From Flagellimonas sp. MMG031 (GTDB lineage: Bacteria > Bacteroidota > Bacteroidia > Flavobacteriales > Flavobacteriaceae): a DNA stretch of 64,000 nt. A program made the translations under genes and the position numbers. The notes beneath the pieces are model-generated. The model was not told where the DNA came from. It worked only from the letters and a program-made list of their open reading frames with translations, and ran no database searches. Below are positions 17,669-27,391 of this stretch, piece after piece. Within the stretch, counting starts at the first letter, position 1; each line of letters starts with the position of its first letter. The DNA lies in NCBI RefSeq assembly GCF_040112705.1, contig NZ_CP157804.1:2846001-2910000 (forward strand), read 5' to 3'.

Positions 17669-18502
17669 GTGATTCAACAACTCCATATACCCAAAAACCC
17701 AGCCCTTTCACGAGTGGTGAAATTTATGACCTATGTGGAGTTGACCAAAGAGGACATTTTGGACGGATGGACGGCCATCTTCCCCAACGCTACTACAAAC
17801 ATGATGTTTAGTTTGGATGACGACATACTTGTCAATCAAACCTCGACGGTTAACTCCATTTATACTTCATGCAGTTCAACTGTGTTTTTTAAACCATACG
17901 TAGGCATGAAGTTTATGACCGTTCAATTTAGTGGTTATGGGCTTTCGTATGTAAAAAAAATCCCGGCCCATGAACTTTTGGATACGCTGAGCCATCTGGA
18001 TTTGATTTTTTCGATGAGCGAGATTGATCGCATCTCAATGCGATTGAAGGAAAGTAAATCCATTACAGATAAGTTTTCCGTTTTGGAGATGTTCATCAGC
18101 AAGAAAGTAGGAATTCCAGAAGTGGACCCAAGACTCCCCTATGCCTTAGATCTGTTCAGTTCGGGGCACTCCATTTCCATTGATGCCTTGAGCGAATCCT
18201 TGTGTATTTCAAACCGAGGATTGCAAAAACTATTTAAAAAGCATATTGGCATGAGCCCTTCCTACTACCACAAAATCATTCGTTTCAATAAAGCGGTTCG
18301 GTTACTTTCGATGAATTCCGAAAGTTCACTCACACAGATTTCCTATGCCTGTGGTTATTTTGACCAAGCCCACTTTATTAAAGACTTTAGAGAGTTTGGT
18401 GGTCTTTCTCCTTCTGAATTTTTACGGTACAAAGCTAATCGTTCGGATTTTTACAATTACCGGATTACCAAGTTGGATACCTTGGTTGACCTCAACCACT
18501 AA
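17669..18502 (+). CDS. AraC family transcriptional regulator
   Basis: A 277-residue protein. The N-terminal ligand-sensing region (about 1-155) resembles the DUF6597-type domain of Bacteroidota AraC regulators. The C-terminal DNA-binding part has SIDALSESLCISNRGLQKLF (first helix-turn-helix, near 170-190), HIGMSPSYYHKIIRFNKAV, and LTQISYACGYFDQAHFIKDF then GLSPSEF (second). The start is a GTG at 17669, 13 bp after the previous stop; an ATG at 17726 is the alternative. Placed inside the amidohydrolase run, it is the natural candidate regulator of that locus, probably activated by a pathway metabolite. Confidence 0.88.
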   Translation: MIQQLHIPKNPALSRVVKFMTYVELTKEDILDGWTAIFPNATTNMMFSLDDDILVNQTSTVNSIYTSCSSTVFFKPYVGMKFMTVQFSGYGLSYVKKIPAHELLDTLSHLDLIFSMSEIDRISMRLKESKSITDKFSVLEMFISKKVGIPEVDPRLPYALDLFSSGHSISIDALSESLCISNRGLQKLFKKHIGMSPSYYHKIIRFNKAVRLLSMNSESSLTQISYACGYFDQAHFIKDFREFGGLSPSEFLRYKANRSDFYNYRITKLDTLVDLNH

Positions 18503-18513
18503 ATTATCGAAAC

Positions 18514-19434
18514 ATGAAAAAAATATTTACCGGATTGTTATTCATATCTGTTTTGGGAACCCTTTATGCCCAACGCTACTCTGGACCTATTATCGATATG
18601 CACGTGCATGCTTACAATCAAGAACTTGGAGGCATGATGTTTGGTATGGACCACCCCAATCCACTCAAAAACGAAAGGTACAAAGGAGTAAAAACGCCAG
18701 AAGAGCAGAAAACGGAGACCTTTAAAAAAATGGACGAACACAACATTGTGTTGGCGCTCACCTCCGATGGTCAATTATGGAAAGCCGAAAATCCTGAACG
18801 CATATTGGTAAGCGGACGAAATATGCCATTGGACCAATTAAAAGAGATGGCGTTAAAAGGAGAATTGGCGGCCATTGGCGAACTCAATCCATTTTATGGT
18901 GGGATTACTGCGGATGACACTTCACAAAAACCTTTTTTTGACCTTGCTGAGGAATTGGGGATCCCAGTAGGATTTCATGTAATGCCCGGCGGACCTCCTG
19001 GCGGACTTTATCATTTGGGAATGGATCTAATCCGGGTAAAGAATGCCAACCCCAAACAACTAGAGAAAGTTTTGGTGAGTCACCCCAATCTTAAAGTGTA
19101 CGTTATGCATGGTGGGTGGCCATATTTGGAAGATATGAAGGCCATGCTTTATATGCATCCGCAATTGTATTTGGATGTGGCCGCGATTGACTGGGTGCTG
19201 CCCCAGGCAGAGTTCCATAACTTTATTAAAGGATTGGTAGATGCAGGTTTCGGGAAAAGGATTATGTTCGGAACTGACCAAATGGTTTGGCCCGAGACTA
19301 TAGATATTGCCGTGGAGGCCATCAACTCCGCTGATTTTTTGACCTTGGAACAGAAAGAGGATATATTCTATGATAATGCTGCAAATTTTCTAGGACTATC
19401 AGCATCTATGACCTATAAACACAAACAAAAGTAA
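18514..19434 (+). CDS. Amidohydrolase-2 family secreted protein
   Basis: A 306-residue protein with a signal peptide (about 1-19, ending TLYAQ) and no lipobox. Metal-site motifs are IIDMHVHAYNQE near 28-39, AAIGELNPFYGG, IPVGFHVMPGGPPGG, VYVMHGGWP and MFGTDQMVWP. It is a tandem paralog of the lipoprotein at 16061: the closing regions LVDAGFGKRIMFGTD and EQKEDIFYDNAANFLGLS match nearly position by position. It starts 11 bp after the AraC stop. Duplicated enzymes with different anchoring suggest two related substrates or two cell locations. Confidence 0.85.
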   Translation: MKKIFTGLLFISVLGTLYAQRYSGPIIDMHVHAYNQELGGMMFGMDHPNPLKNERYKGVKTPEEQKTETFKKMDEHNIVLALTSDGQLWKAENPERILVSGRNMPLDQLKEMALKGELAAIGELNPFYGGITADDTSQKPFFDLAEELGIPVGFHVMPGGPPGGLYHLGMDLIRVKNANPKQLEKVLVSHPNLKVYVMHGGWPYLEDMKAMLYMHPQLYLDVAAIDWVLPQAEFHNFIKGLVDAGFGKRIMFGTDQMVWPETIDIAVEAINSADFLTLEQKEDIFYDNAANFLGLSASMTYKHKQK

Positions 19435-19474
19435 CTATTAAACCCTCCTTCAACAATTACAAAAAATACCAAAA

Positions 19475-20647
19475 ATGAAAAAACTCCTATTACTATTGCT
19501 GTTTGCCATTATGGGCAGCTGTTCCCAACCCGTAACGTATGATATGGTTTTTGAAAATGTCCATTTATTCGATGGTTACAAGGATATGGGAAGGGTACAT
19601 ATTGGCATCAACAAAGACACCATTGCTGCGATTACCTCCGAAAAAATATCGGGTGACTCCATTATAAATGGAGCCGGTAAATTTATTGTTCCAGGTTTGG
19701 TCAACGCCCATGTTCACGCCTCCGAATTGGAGCATTTACAGCAAGGGTATGAACATGGCATACTGACTCTGCTCAATATGCATACGGGACTCGAAGACAG
19801 GGAGAGCGACTGGAAAGAAATGACCCGTGATTCCGTCGGTTTTTCTTCCTTGTATGGCGCTGGGCATGCCGCCACGGTTCCCAATGGCCATCCTACACAG
19901 TTCAGTCCCGGTATGGAAACCATAAACGATTCCGTGTCCATTAAAATATGGGTCGACAACCGTATTCAAAATGGGGTCGATTATATCAAGGTGATTCATG
20001 AAAACCGCAGTTTTATGGGCAATCCCGCGCAACCAACATTGGATTACCCACAAATCAAGGAAATCATTGACTATGCACACGAAAAGGGATATAAAGTGGT
20101 TGTCCATGCCACTACGGTAGAAGGAATGCTGGAGATTGCTGCGTTTAAACCCGATGGTTTTGTACATATGGTGGACTATAAGGATGAATTGCCGATTGAT
20201 GACTCCTACTATCAAACTATACAACAAAGCGGTGCCTTTATTGTCCCCACTGGCGGAATATCCCTAAAATCCATGGATGGTCTTCCCCCATTTATGATCG
20301 AGTGGGTCAACGCCAACCTCCTGAACGCAACGGAAAGGGCAGCCATTATAAAAAAATATCACGAAAACAACATTTTACTAGTAGCTGGTACCGATGCGCA
20401 AGAGGGTCAGATGGATTTTGGCAAAGATTACTTTTTGGAGTTAGACCTGTACCAAATGGCGGGGCTATCAAACACCGAAATACTTAAAACCGCAACCGGA
20501 AACGCCGCGAAAGCGTTCAATTTGCCCATAGGCGAATTATTCGTGGGTAGTAAAGCCACTTTTGTTGTATTGAACGACAGCCCTTTGGAAGACATCGCAA
20601 ATCTTCAAAACATTGGCGAAGTGTGGAAAAATGGCAAAAGGGAATAA
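19475..20647 (+). CDS. Imidazolonepropionase-like amidohydrolase lipoprotein
   Basis: A 390-residue protein with lipobox IMGSCSQ (Cys near 14). It is an amidohydrolase-1 family TIM barrel with a beta-sandwich from both ends: VPGLVNAHVHASEL near 70 (HxH), VDYIKVIHENRSF near 170 (bridging Lys), YKVVVHATTVEGMLE, GFVHMVDYKDELP, VAGTDAQEG near 305 (catalytic Asp), and GKATFVVLNDSP-like GSKATFVVLNDSP near the end. Such enzymes act on cyclic amides, peptidic bonds or lactones at the cell surface. It is last in the run and followed by a terminator. The substrate is unknown. Confidence 0.85.
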   Translation: MKKLLLLLLFAIMGSCSQPVTYDMVFENVHLFDGYKDMGRVHIGINKDTIAAITSEKISGDSIINGAGKFIVPGLVNAHVHASELEHLQQGYEHGILTLLNMHTGLEDRESDWKEMTRDSVGFSSLYGAGHAATVPNGHPTQFSPGMETINDSVSIKIWVDNRIQNGVDYIKVIHENRSFMGNPAQPTLDYPQIKEIIDYAHEKGYKVVVHATTVEGMLEIAAFKPDGFVHMVDYKDELPIDDSYYQTIQQSGAFIVPTGGISLKSMDGLPPFMIEWVNANLLNATERAAIIKKYHENNILLVAGTDAQEGQMDFGKDYFLELDLYQMAGLSNTEILKTATGNAAKAFNLPIGELFVGSKATFVVLNDSPLEDIANLQNIGEVWKNGKRE

Positions 20648-20754
20648 GACTTACTACGACATAAAAACTGTATTTGCCTCGTAAAAGGCAATGTGAAAGC
20701 ATGGTTTTATCCCAGGGAACCTAGCACCTATCAATCTAACTTCGATAAAAATCA

Positions 20755-20790
20755 GAAGCCCGATTTACAAATGTAAACCGGGCTTCATTT
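20755..20790. terminator. Intrinsic terminator between convergent operons
   Basis: The stem GAAGCCCG-ATTTAC pairs with GTAAA-CCGGGCTTC and is followed by ATTT. It lies between the amidohydrolase and RND operons and probably serves both strands. Confidence 0.7.
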
Positions 20791-20839
20791 GGGTAAATCA
20801 ATAGCCAAAACAGTAGGTAAAACTATCGATTTGGGACTT

Positions 20840-22267
20840 CTAATTCCAGCCGCCGCCCAAGGCGCGGTACATATTTACCTGGGCCAACAACTGGTCTCTT
20901 TTGGTCTCAACCAATTCCATTCGGGATTCCAAAGCCTCACGCTGTGCCAAAAGCACTTCAATGTATTCCACCCTTGCGGATTGGAACAATCGTGTAGAGA
21001 GGTCTATGGATTCCGTTAGGGCCTGTACTTGACCATCCTTTAATTCATAGCTCTTTTTTAAGTTATCGATATTGGACAACTGGTTGGCCACCTCGATATA
21101 GGCATTCAAAATGGCCTTTTCATATTCAAAAACAGCTTGCAACTGTCGGTCGGTCGCACTTTTGTACTGAGCCTTTATTGCATTTCTGTTGATCAAAGGC
21201 GCTACCATATCACCAATGGCCGAATATAGAACGGATTCCGGAGTAGTGGTCAGGTATTTCGTATCAAAGGCTTCCAGCCCTAGACCTGCCTTTATCGTAA
21301 ACTGCGGATAAAAATTGGCCTTTGCCGCCTTGGTGTCCAATTTGGCGGCTGCCAGTTCATATTCGGCTTTACGGATATCGGGACGATTTTGCAACAATTG
21401 CGATGGTATTCCGGCATACATGGTATCGATAGGTGCATCAATAAAACTATCGGAGGCCCTATTGATATGTTGAGGGGTACGTCCGATCAAAAAGTTCAAT
21501 CGGTTCTCCACTTCCACGATCTGCTGTTGGATTTCATACTTATGGCTTTGGTTTTTCATTACCTCAGCTTGGAAGCGCTTCACTGCCAACTCCGTAGCAC
21601 GGGCGGCTTGCTTTTGCAATTTCACCATACGAAGGGCATTCTGCTGTATCTCCAGGTTTTGGTCTATCATGACCATTTGGTTGTCCAATGCCATTAATTC
21701 ATAATATGAATCGGCAATTTCCGCGACCAAGTTGGTCACCATAAAGTTTTTGCCCTCTACGCTGGAAAGGTATTCGTATACGGCGGCCTTCTTCTCATTG
21801 CGCAACTTCTTCCATACATCGAGCTCCCATGTAGCGAACGCCCCGACCCCATAATTGGTCAGGGGTTCGGGGAACTCTTCGCCTTCCTTTACCTCTAGGT
21901 TTTTTTCAACGGCGCCATTTCGGGTGTACTCACCTACTTTGTCGACCTCAGCTCCCGCCTGGATGTTCACAAAGGGTAAATACTCCCCTTTTTTGGCTTG
22001 AATCCTATTTTGGGCCATATCCACTCGTTGCAACATAATGTTCAACTCTTGGTTTTTGACCAAGGCAGTATCGATCAAGGCAATGAGATTGGGGTCTTTA
22101 AAAAACTCCTTCCATTCCACCAAACCAGTATTTAAGGTATCGGTTGATTGGTTTTGATAGTTTTTTGGAACTGCTACGTCCTCATCCCTGATTTCTCTTG
22201 TGGGCACACAGGAATAAAGGACAATCATTCCTATCATTCCAATTAAAAGTGTTTTTCTATGATTCAT
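20840..22267 (-). CDS. RND efflux outer membrane factor, NodT/OprM-type lipoprotein
   Basis: The start is set at MNHRKTLLIG (22267), which gives a clean lipoprotein signal with VLYSC (Cys near 19); the open frame reaches 22297 but only inside the upstream gene. The 475-residue product has two OEP repeats: TALVKNQELNIMLQRVDMAQ near 80, LVAEIADSYYELMALDNQM near 190, the central GRTPQHINR, and IDLSTRLFQSARVEYIEVLL near 435. It would form the trimeric exit duct of the pump. It overlaps the end of the RND permease gene by 11 bp. Confidence 0.92.
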   Translation of the reverse strand: MNHRKTLLIGMIGMIVLYSCVPTREIRDEDVAVPKNYQNQSTDTLNTGLVEWKEFFKDPNLIALIDTALVKNQELNIMLQRVDMAQNRIQAKKGEYLPFVNIQAGAEVDKVGEYTRNGAVEKNLEVKEGEEFPEPLTNYGVGAFATWELDVWKKLRNEKKAAVYEYLSSVEGKNFMVTNLVAEIADSYYELMALDNQMVMIDQNLEIQQNALRMVKLQKQAARATELAVKRFQAEVMKNQSHKYEIQQQIVEVENRLNFLIGRTPQHINRASDSFIDAPIDTMYAGIPSQLLQNRPDIRKAEYELAAAKLDTKAAKANFYPQFTIKAGLGLEAFDTKYLTTTPESVLYSAIGDMVAPLINRNAIKAQYKSATDRQLQAVFEYEKAILNAYIEVANQLSNIDNLKKSYELKDGQVQALTESIDLSTRLFQSARVEYIEVLLAQREALESRMELVETKRDQLLAQVNMYRALGGGWN

Positions 22268-25200
22268 CCTGATTGCCTTTTTTATTCTTGTTTCCATTTT
22301 TTGCAGTCGTCATTTTTTTCAAACGTTGATTCATCAAGCGCAGGCGGGCCTTCAATTTGAACACCGTGTCATTTCGATGGAAAAACTCCTCCGACATCGG
22401 TTCGTCATGCTGATCCTTGATCAAACTTTTTCCATCAGCCATTTTTGCAAATACGTAATACAGACCAGGAATCAATAGGACCCCGAAAATGGTTCCTACA
22501 ATCATGCCCCCCATCGCCGAACCGCCAATGGTCTTATTTCCAATGGCACCGGCACCTGTGGCTATTACCAATGGAATCAAGCCTGCGATAAAGGCAAAGG
22601 ATGTCATCAAAATAGGTCGGAAACGTTGTCTGGCTCCTTCTATGGCCGCATCCCGAATGCTGGAACCTTCGCGACGTTTTTGAACGGCAAACTCTACAAT
22701 CAAAACAGCATTTTTACCCAGCAGCCCCACCAGCATGATAATTCCGATCTGGGCATACACATCGTTGGCGAGCCCCATGGCCTTCAAAAGGAAAAAAGAG
22801 CCGAAAATACCAACTGGAAGTGATAAAATCACCGCCAAGGGCAGCAAGAAGCTCTCATATTGCGCGGCGAGCACCAAGTACACGAAGATGAGTACCACTA
22901 TAAAGATATAGAGTGATTCATTTCCGCGCTGCGCTTCATCGTAGCTAAGCCCTTCCCAGGCAATGTCGTAGCCCCTTGGCAGGGTTTGTTCTGCAACCTC
23001 CTCTATGGCTTTTATGGCGTCGCCACTTGTAAAACCTGAAGCTGGCAAACCTCGAATGGCAGCCGAGTTGTATAGATTATATCGGGTAATCTCGTTGGGG
23101 CCCAATCTTTTTTCCATGCTCATAAACGCAGAATAGGGCACCATTTCCCCTTCTTCGTTCTTGACAAAGAGTTTTTCCAAATCGGATGGCATACTGCGAT
23201 ATTCAGGAGCAGCTTGGGTATACACCTTAAAGAAACGCCCAAAACGGATAAACCCTTGCTCGTAGGTACTACCAATAAGAATGTTCAGGTTTTCCATGGC
23301 CTTTCCTATGGAAACTCCTTTTTGCATCGCCGCTTTATTATTGATTTTTAACTCGTACTGCGGATAATTGGCAGCATAGAACGTAAACAAACCTGCGAGT
23401 TCTTTGCGTTCACGCAAGGCATCCATAAAATCATTGTTGATTCTTTCAAACTCATGATAATCTGTACCATCAGTCTTGTCCAACAAACGCATGGCAAAAC
23501 CACCTGATGAACCAAAACCGGGTACGGCTGGCGGTTCAAAGTATTCGATGACCGCTCCTAGGTCTTTGGTTTCCTCCTCCAATTCTTCCATGATCTCATG
23601 AACGGAATGTTCCCGCTGTGACCATGGCTTTAAGTTGATGAGACAGGTACCAGCGTTGGAGCCCCGCCCTTCGGTCATGATTTCATATCCCGCCAAAGAT
23701 GAAACAGATTCCACACCTTCGGTTTCCTCGCAAATGGCCTGGAGCTTTCTAGCCACATCGTTGGTCCGTTCCAACGTGGCACCGGGAGGCGTCTGGATGA
23801 TCGCATAGATCATTCCTTGGTCCTCATTGGGAATGAATCCTGCAGGAAGTGTCTGATTGGTAAAGAATATTCCGGCACAGAAAACGATCAACACACCAAA
23901 TGTGACCACCCTTCGATTCACAATCTTGCTCAATACACCGATATATCTTCCTGTGAGTTTTTCAAACTTGCGATTGAACCAATCAATAAATCGGTTTATG
24001 GGTGATTTTCTTCTCGGCTTTCCATGGTTGTTCTTCAACATCATGGCACATAATACCGGTGTAAGGGTAAGTGCCACCAATGCTGAAATTATTATGGAAC
24101 CGGCCATGGTGATGGAAAACTGTCGATAGAATACCCCAACTGGGCCCGTCATAAAGGAAATGGGAATGAATACGGACACCATTACCATGGTAATGGCAAT
24201 AATGGCTCCCCCAATTTCTCCCAACACCTCATAAGATGCTTTGTAGGCTGTCAAATTTTCCTTTTCCATCTTCATATGGACGGCCTCTACCACCACAATG
24301 GCATCATCCACCACAATACCGATGGCCAACACCAGGGCAAATAGGGTAATCAGGTTAATGGACAGTCCGAAGAGCTGCATTACAAAGAAAGCTCCAATGA
24401 GTGATACCGGTACCGCAATGATCGGAATCAAAGTCGAACGCCAATCGCCCAAGAACAGGAATACCACCACTGCAACAAGGATAAATGCATCTCGTAGGGT
24501 ATGTAGCACTTGTTCTATAGAAGCATCCAAGAAATTGGACACATCATAGCTTATCTTATAATCGATTCCTGGGGGCATTTCCTCCTCAAGCTCCACGAGC
24601 TTTTCCTTTACGGCATCGATAACATCACTACCATTACTACCAAAGGTCTGTTTTAGCACTATGGAAGCGGATGGATCGCCATCCAAGTTGGAATAAATAT
24701 CAAAGAACTCACTTCCGAGTTCTACATCGGCAACATCACCAAGTTTCAGCATCTCACCCTCATCATTGGCTTTAATAATGATGTCCTTGTACTGTTCAGG
24801 CTCATTGTATCGGTCTTGATATACCAATACATACTCAAGTGACTGTGCACGTTTCCCCGAGCTACGCCCCAAGCGACCTGGACGGGCCAAAATACTCTGC
24901 TCTTCCATGGCCGTGAGGATTTCTTCGGCGGAAACGTCATATGCCCTCATTCTATCGGGTTTCAACCAAACGCGCATGGCAAACTTGCGGCTACCCAGAA
25001 TTTGGGCACTGGCGATACCATTGATTCGCTGTATTTCGGGAATAATTTTGGTATATGCATAATTGTACAGGAACTTTTCATCATTGTTCTTGGCGTCACT
25101 GTACAGGTTCACATACATCAACATACTGGGCTGTACCGGGGTAATGATCACCCCTTCACGCTGCACCAACTCCGGCAGCAACGGCATTACTTGGTCGACC

Positions 25201-25529
25201 CGTGTTTTTACTCTTACTACTGCTTGGTTGGGGTCGGTGCCCGGTTCAAAAATCACCCTAAGCGTTCCCTCACCCGCACTTGTGGCATCGGAAGCGATGT
25301 ACCGCATACCCTGTACTCCGTTAATGGACGTTTCTAGGGGAATAAGGGTTGATTTTACAAGAACATCGGCGCTAGAACCCGGATAGGCAATAAATATATT
25401 GACCGTGGTGGGGGCGATTTGTGGGAACTGCGAAATAGGCAGTTGTTTTATGGCCAACAGTCCCGTAAACACGATTATGACCGAAATCACAATGGCCAAT
25501 ACCGGCCTGTGTATAAATTTTTTAAACAT
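22257..25529 (-). CDS. RND multidrug efflux permease, HAE1/AcrB type
   Basis: A 1090-residue inner membrane pump, full length for the family. It opens MFKKFIHRPVLAIVISVIIV (TM1), has pore-domain LETSINGVQGMRYIASDA near 70, TM4 with GIVVDDAIVVVEAVHMKME near 400 (two Asp of the proton relay), NEDQGMIYAIIQTPPGATLE near 575, and TM10-11 with GLLGKNAVLIVEFA near 935 (relay Lys). HAE1 pumps export hydrophobic drugs, bile salts or dyes. A charged, Lys-rich tail of about 50 residues extends the C-terminus. It is encoded between the adaptor and the outer membrane factor. Confidence 0.95.
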   Translation of the reverse strand: MFKKFIHRPVLAIVISVIIVFTGLLAIKQLPISQFPQIAPTTVNIFIAYPGSSADVLVKSTLIPLETSINGVQGMRYIASDATSAGEGTLRVIFEPGTDPNQAVVRVKTRVDQVMPLLPELVQREGVIITPVQPSMLMYVNLYSDAKNNDEKFLYNYAYTKIIPEIQRINGIASAQILGSRKFAMRVWLKPDRMRAYDVSAEEILTAMEEQSILARPGRLGRSSGKRAQSLEYVLVYQDRYNEPEQYKDIIIKANDEGEMLKLGDVADVELGSEFFDIYSNLDGDPSASIVLKQTFGSNGSDVIDAVKEKLVELEEEMPPGIDYKISYDVSNFLDASIEQVLHTLRDAFILVAVVVFLFLGDWRSTLIPIIAVPVSLIGAFFVMQLFGLSINLITLFALVLAIGIVVDDAIVVVEAVHMKMEKENLTAYKASYEVLGEIGGAIIAITMVMVSVFIPISFMTGPVGVFYRQFSITMAGSIIISALVALTLTPVLCAMMLKNNHGKPRRKSPINRFIDWFNRKFEKLTGRYIGVLSKIVNRRVVTFGVLIVFCAGIFFTNQTLPAGFIPNEDQGMIYAIIQTPPGATLERTNDVARKLQAICEETEGVESVSSLAGYEIMTEGRGSNAGTCLINLKPWSQREHSVHEIMEELEEETKDLGAVIEYFEPPAVPGFGSSGGFAMRLLDKTDGTDYHEFERINNDFMDALRERKELAGLFTFYAANYPQYELKINNKAAMQKGVSIGKAMENLNILIGSTYEQGFIRFGRFFKVYTQAAPEYRSMPSDLEKLFVKNEEGEMVPYSAFMSMEKRLGPNEITRYNLYNSAAIRGLPASGFTSGDAIKAIEEVAEQTLPRGYDIAWEGLSYDEAQRGNESLYIFIVVLIFVYLVLAAQYESFLLPLAVILSLPVGIFGSFFLLKAMGLANDVYAQIGIIMLVGLLGKNAVLIVEFAVQKRREGSSIRDAAIEGARQRFRPILMTSFAFIAGLIPLVIATGAGAIGNKTIGGSAMGGMIVGTIFGVLLIPGLYYVFAKMADGKSLIKDQHDEPMSEEFFHRNDTVFKLKARLRLMNQRLKKMTTAKNGNKNKKGNQDES

Positions 25530-25549
25530 TGCTTATGATTATGGGATTG

Positions 25550-26632
25550 TTACTCAGCATACAACTCTAGGTGTGACAATACGGATTCGGGTTTTTCGAA
25601 TTCGTAATGAATCTTTTCCCCGTTCCGAACCATTCGGATACCTTCCAATAGTACCTTGTCGTTCAAGGAGAGTCCCTTTTCAACAACAAAAAGATGAGGC
25701 AATTCAGCACCGATTTCGATTTCCCTTTGCTGAACGGTATCGTTTTCATCGATCACAAAGACAAATTTTTTGTCCAATACTTCAAAAGTGGCCTTTTGGG
25801 GAATCAGCATAGCTTCCTTTAACGGAACCTTCATTAAAATACTCCCTGTTTCTCCATGTCTCAAAATCCCATCAGGATTGGGGAAAGTGGCCCTAAAAGC
25901 AATATTTCCGGTTTCGTGGTTGAATTCCCCTTCTATGGTTTCCACTACCCCGGACTGATTGAACTTTTTATTGTTGGCCATCAAAAGCTCCACTTCCTGC
26001 TTTTCATTCTTTTTGGTTGTGGTTATGTAATCCAAATACTCTGCTTCGGGCACATTGAAATAGACCCACATTTTGGAATTGTCAGAGAGTTTGGTCAGCA
26101 GCTCTCCTTCATCCAAAAGACTTCCCTCCCTAACTTCGAGATGGTCCATTATGCCATCGAAAGGGGCCCGGATGTCTGTAAAGCCCAAATGGGTTTCCGC
26201 CAGACTAACCTCTGCTTTGGCCCTATCCAATTCTGCTTTGGCCATGGCCAGCTCATTGGCCGAAACAACGTTCCCGTCTGCCAGTAATTTGGTGTTTTTA
26301 TATTCAATTTCAGCGACTTCGGCTTCCGCTTTAGCCTTTTGTAGGTCGGCTTGGTACACATTGGGCATAATGTGGAACATTTGTTGTCCCTTTTTTACAT
26401 GTTGCCCTTCGTCCACATAAATATGTTGTAAATACCCTTTTTCCAAAGCCCTAAGTTCAATATGGCGAACGGAATGGATTTGGCAGACATAATCCTTGGT
26501 GATAGACGTGTCCATTTGGATTGGACTTGATACGAGATACTTGGTCTCTTCCTTGTTTTCGTGTTTTTTGGATTCGCAGCTCGCATAGCACAACACTACA
26601 AACAAGCCGATGAAGATAGAAAATCTCCTCAT
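25550..26632 (-). CDS. RND efflux periplasmic adaptor (membrane fusion) lipoprotein
   Basis: A 360-residue protein with lipobox CYASC (Cys near 19). Order of domains: first barrel and lipoyl half with IELRALEKGYLQHIYVDEGQ near 56-75 and VKKGQQMFHI, alpha hairpin (about 95-150, AKAEAEVAEIEYKNTKLLAD), second lipoyl half DIRAPFDGIMDHLEVREGSL, then beta barrel and membrane-proximal domain with FVIDENDTVQQREIEIGAEL. It bridges the RND pump and the outer membrane channel. It is 20 bp upstream of the pump gene. Confidence 0.93.
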   Translation of the reverse strand: MRRFSIFIGLFVVLCYASCESKKHENKEETKYLVSSPIQMDTSITKDYVCQIHSVRHIELRALEKGYLQHIYVDEGQHVKKGQQMFHIMPNVYQADLQKAKAEAEVAEIEYKNTKLLADGNVVSANELAMAKAELDRAKAEVSLAETHLGFTDIRAPFDGIMDHLEVREGSLLDEGELLTKLSDNSKMWVYFNVPEAEYLDYITTTKKNEKQEVELLMANNKKFNQSGVVETIEGEFNHETGNIAFRATFPNPDGILRHGETGSILMKVPLKEAMLIPQKATFEVLDKKFVFVIDENDTVQQREIEIGAELPHLFVVEKGLSLNDKVLLEGIRMVRNGEKIHYEFEKPESVLSHLELYAE

Positions 26633-26772
26633 AGTTTTACTGGTTTAAAAAATGTTTTGAAAAGGTCAAGGGAAGTCCGAATCCACATAAAGGGACCTAC
26701 CCTTGGTTATTGATTTTTACCCAAAGGGTTGCTGGTTGCAAAGCACAAGTAAGGCCTTGCCGGCTGTGAATT

Positions 26773-27174
26773 CTAAATTCGGAATACTTGGAACCTCACA
26801 TGCTTCTTTATGGATGAAGCTGACTTGGGCCTAGATAACCCATAGTTGGTGTTGGATTCCAAAAAGAGTTGCCCCCAAGAGGCGGCAAATTCATGAGCGG
26901 CAAAGGACTTGCCATATTTTATAGAAAAACCGTGGGAAGCTACTTCTTCTTCGCGTTCTTCCTGTTCCTCAACATCTATTTCGGTGCAGTACCTTTTTTC
27001 CAATCCCAGTTCAAGGGAGTGAAGTGTTTCAGAGGAATGTTGGTTTTCTAAAGTCTGAAGATAGCAGGCATCCTCCGCAGGGATATTCTCTTGCGAATCT
27101 GCATATAAATTGACGAATCCACTTACTAATAGGACAACAAGTGGAAACAAATATTTTATGAATGCTTTTTTCAT
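26773..27174 (-). CDS. Small secreted protein leading the RND operon, function unknown
   Basis: The start is set at MKKAFIKYLF (27174); a TTG gives a frame four codons longer but lies inside the -7 element. The product has 133 residues: signal peptide to about residue 25 (FVNLYAD), two Cys (in DACYLQ and RYCTEI), a strongly acidic centre (VEEQEEREEEVA), then HGFSIKYGKSFAAHEFAASW and a basic C-terminus KKHVRFQVFRI. The promoter sits directly upstream and the adaptor gene follows after 140 bp. It may be a periplasmic partner or a regulatory leader of the pump; no family was recognised. Confidence 0.6.
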   Translation of the reverse strand: MKKAFIKYLFPLVVLLVSGFVNLYADSQENIPAEDACYLQTLENQHSSETLHSLELGLEKRYCTEIDVEEQEEREEEVASHGFSIKYGKSFAAHEFAASWGQLFLESNTNYGLSRPKSASSIKKHVRFQVFRI

Positions 27175-27183
27175 TTCGAGGAG

Positions 27184-27214
27184 CAAAGCTATGTTACCTG
27201 AACTTCCCGAACAA
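27184..27214 (-). promoter_or_regulatory. Promoter of the RND efflux operon
   Basis: On the minus strand TTG (27212-27214), 20 bp, then TAGCTTTG (27184-27191): a full match to the Bacteroidota -33/-7 promoter. The predicted start of transcription is only a few bases before the ATG at 27174, so the mRNA should be leaderless or nearly so. Confidence 0.7.
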
Positions 27215-27391
27215 ATGGTTGTTGTTAATTATGGTTAAAATCGATTTATTGGTGATTTTTTTTGATGAAAAATTCCTAAAGACTGCTGAAAAATCAAATA
27301 AATATAAAATTGACTTGTCGAAAATTACCCAAATTGGCACAAAAGCATTAAAACTCTATCTTCGTTGTACCTGAAAAACAAAGGCTTCCAT

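Noticed and set aside
16061..20647. Amidohydrolase run as a histidine or pyrimidine degradation operon
   Set aside because: No HutU, HutH or dihydropyrimidinase-type partners are present, and all enzymes carry export signals, which those cytoplasmic pathways lack.
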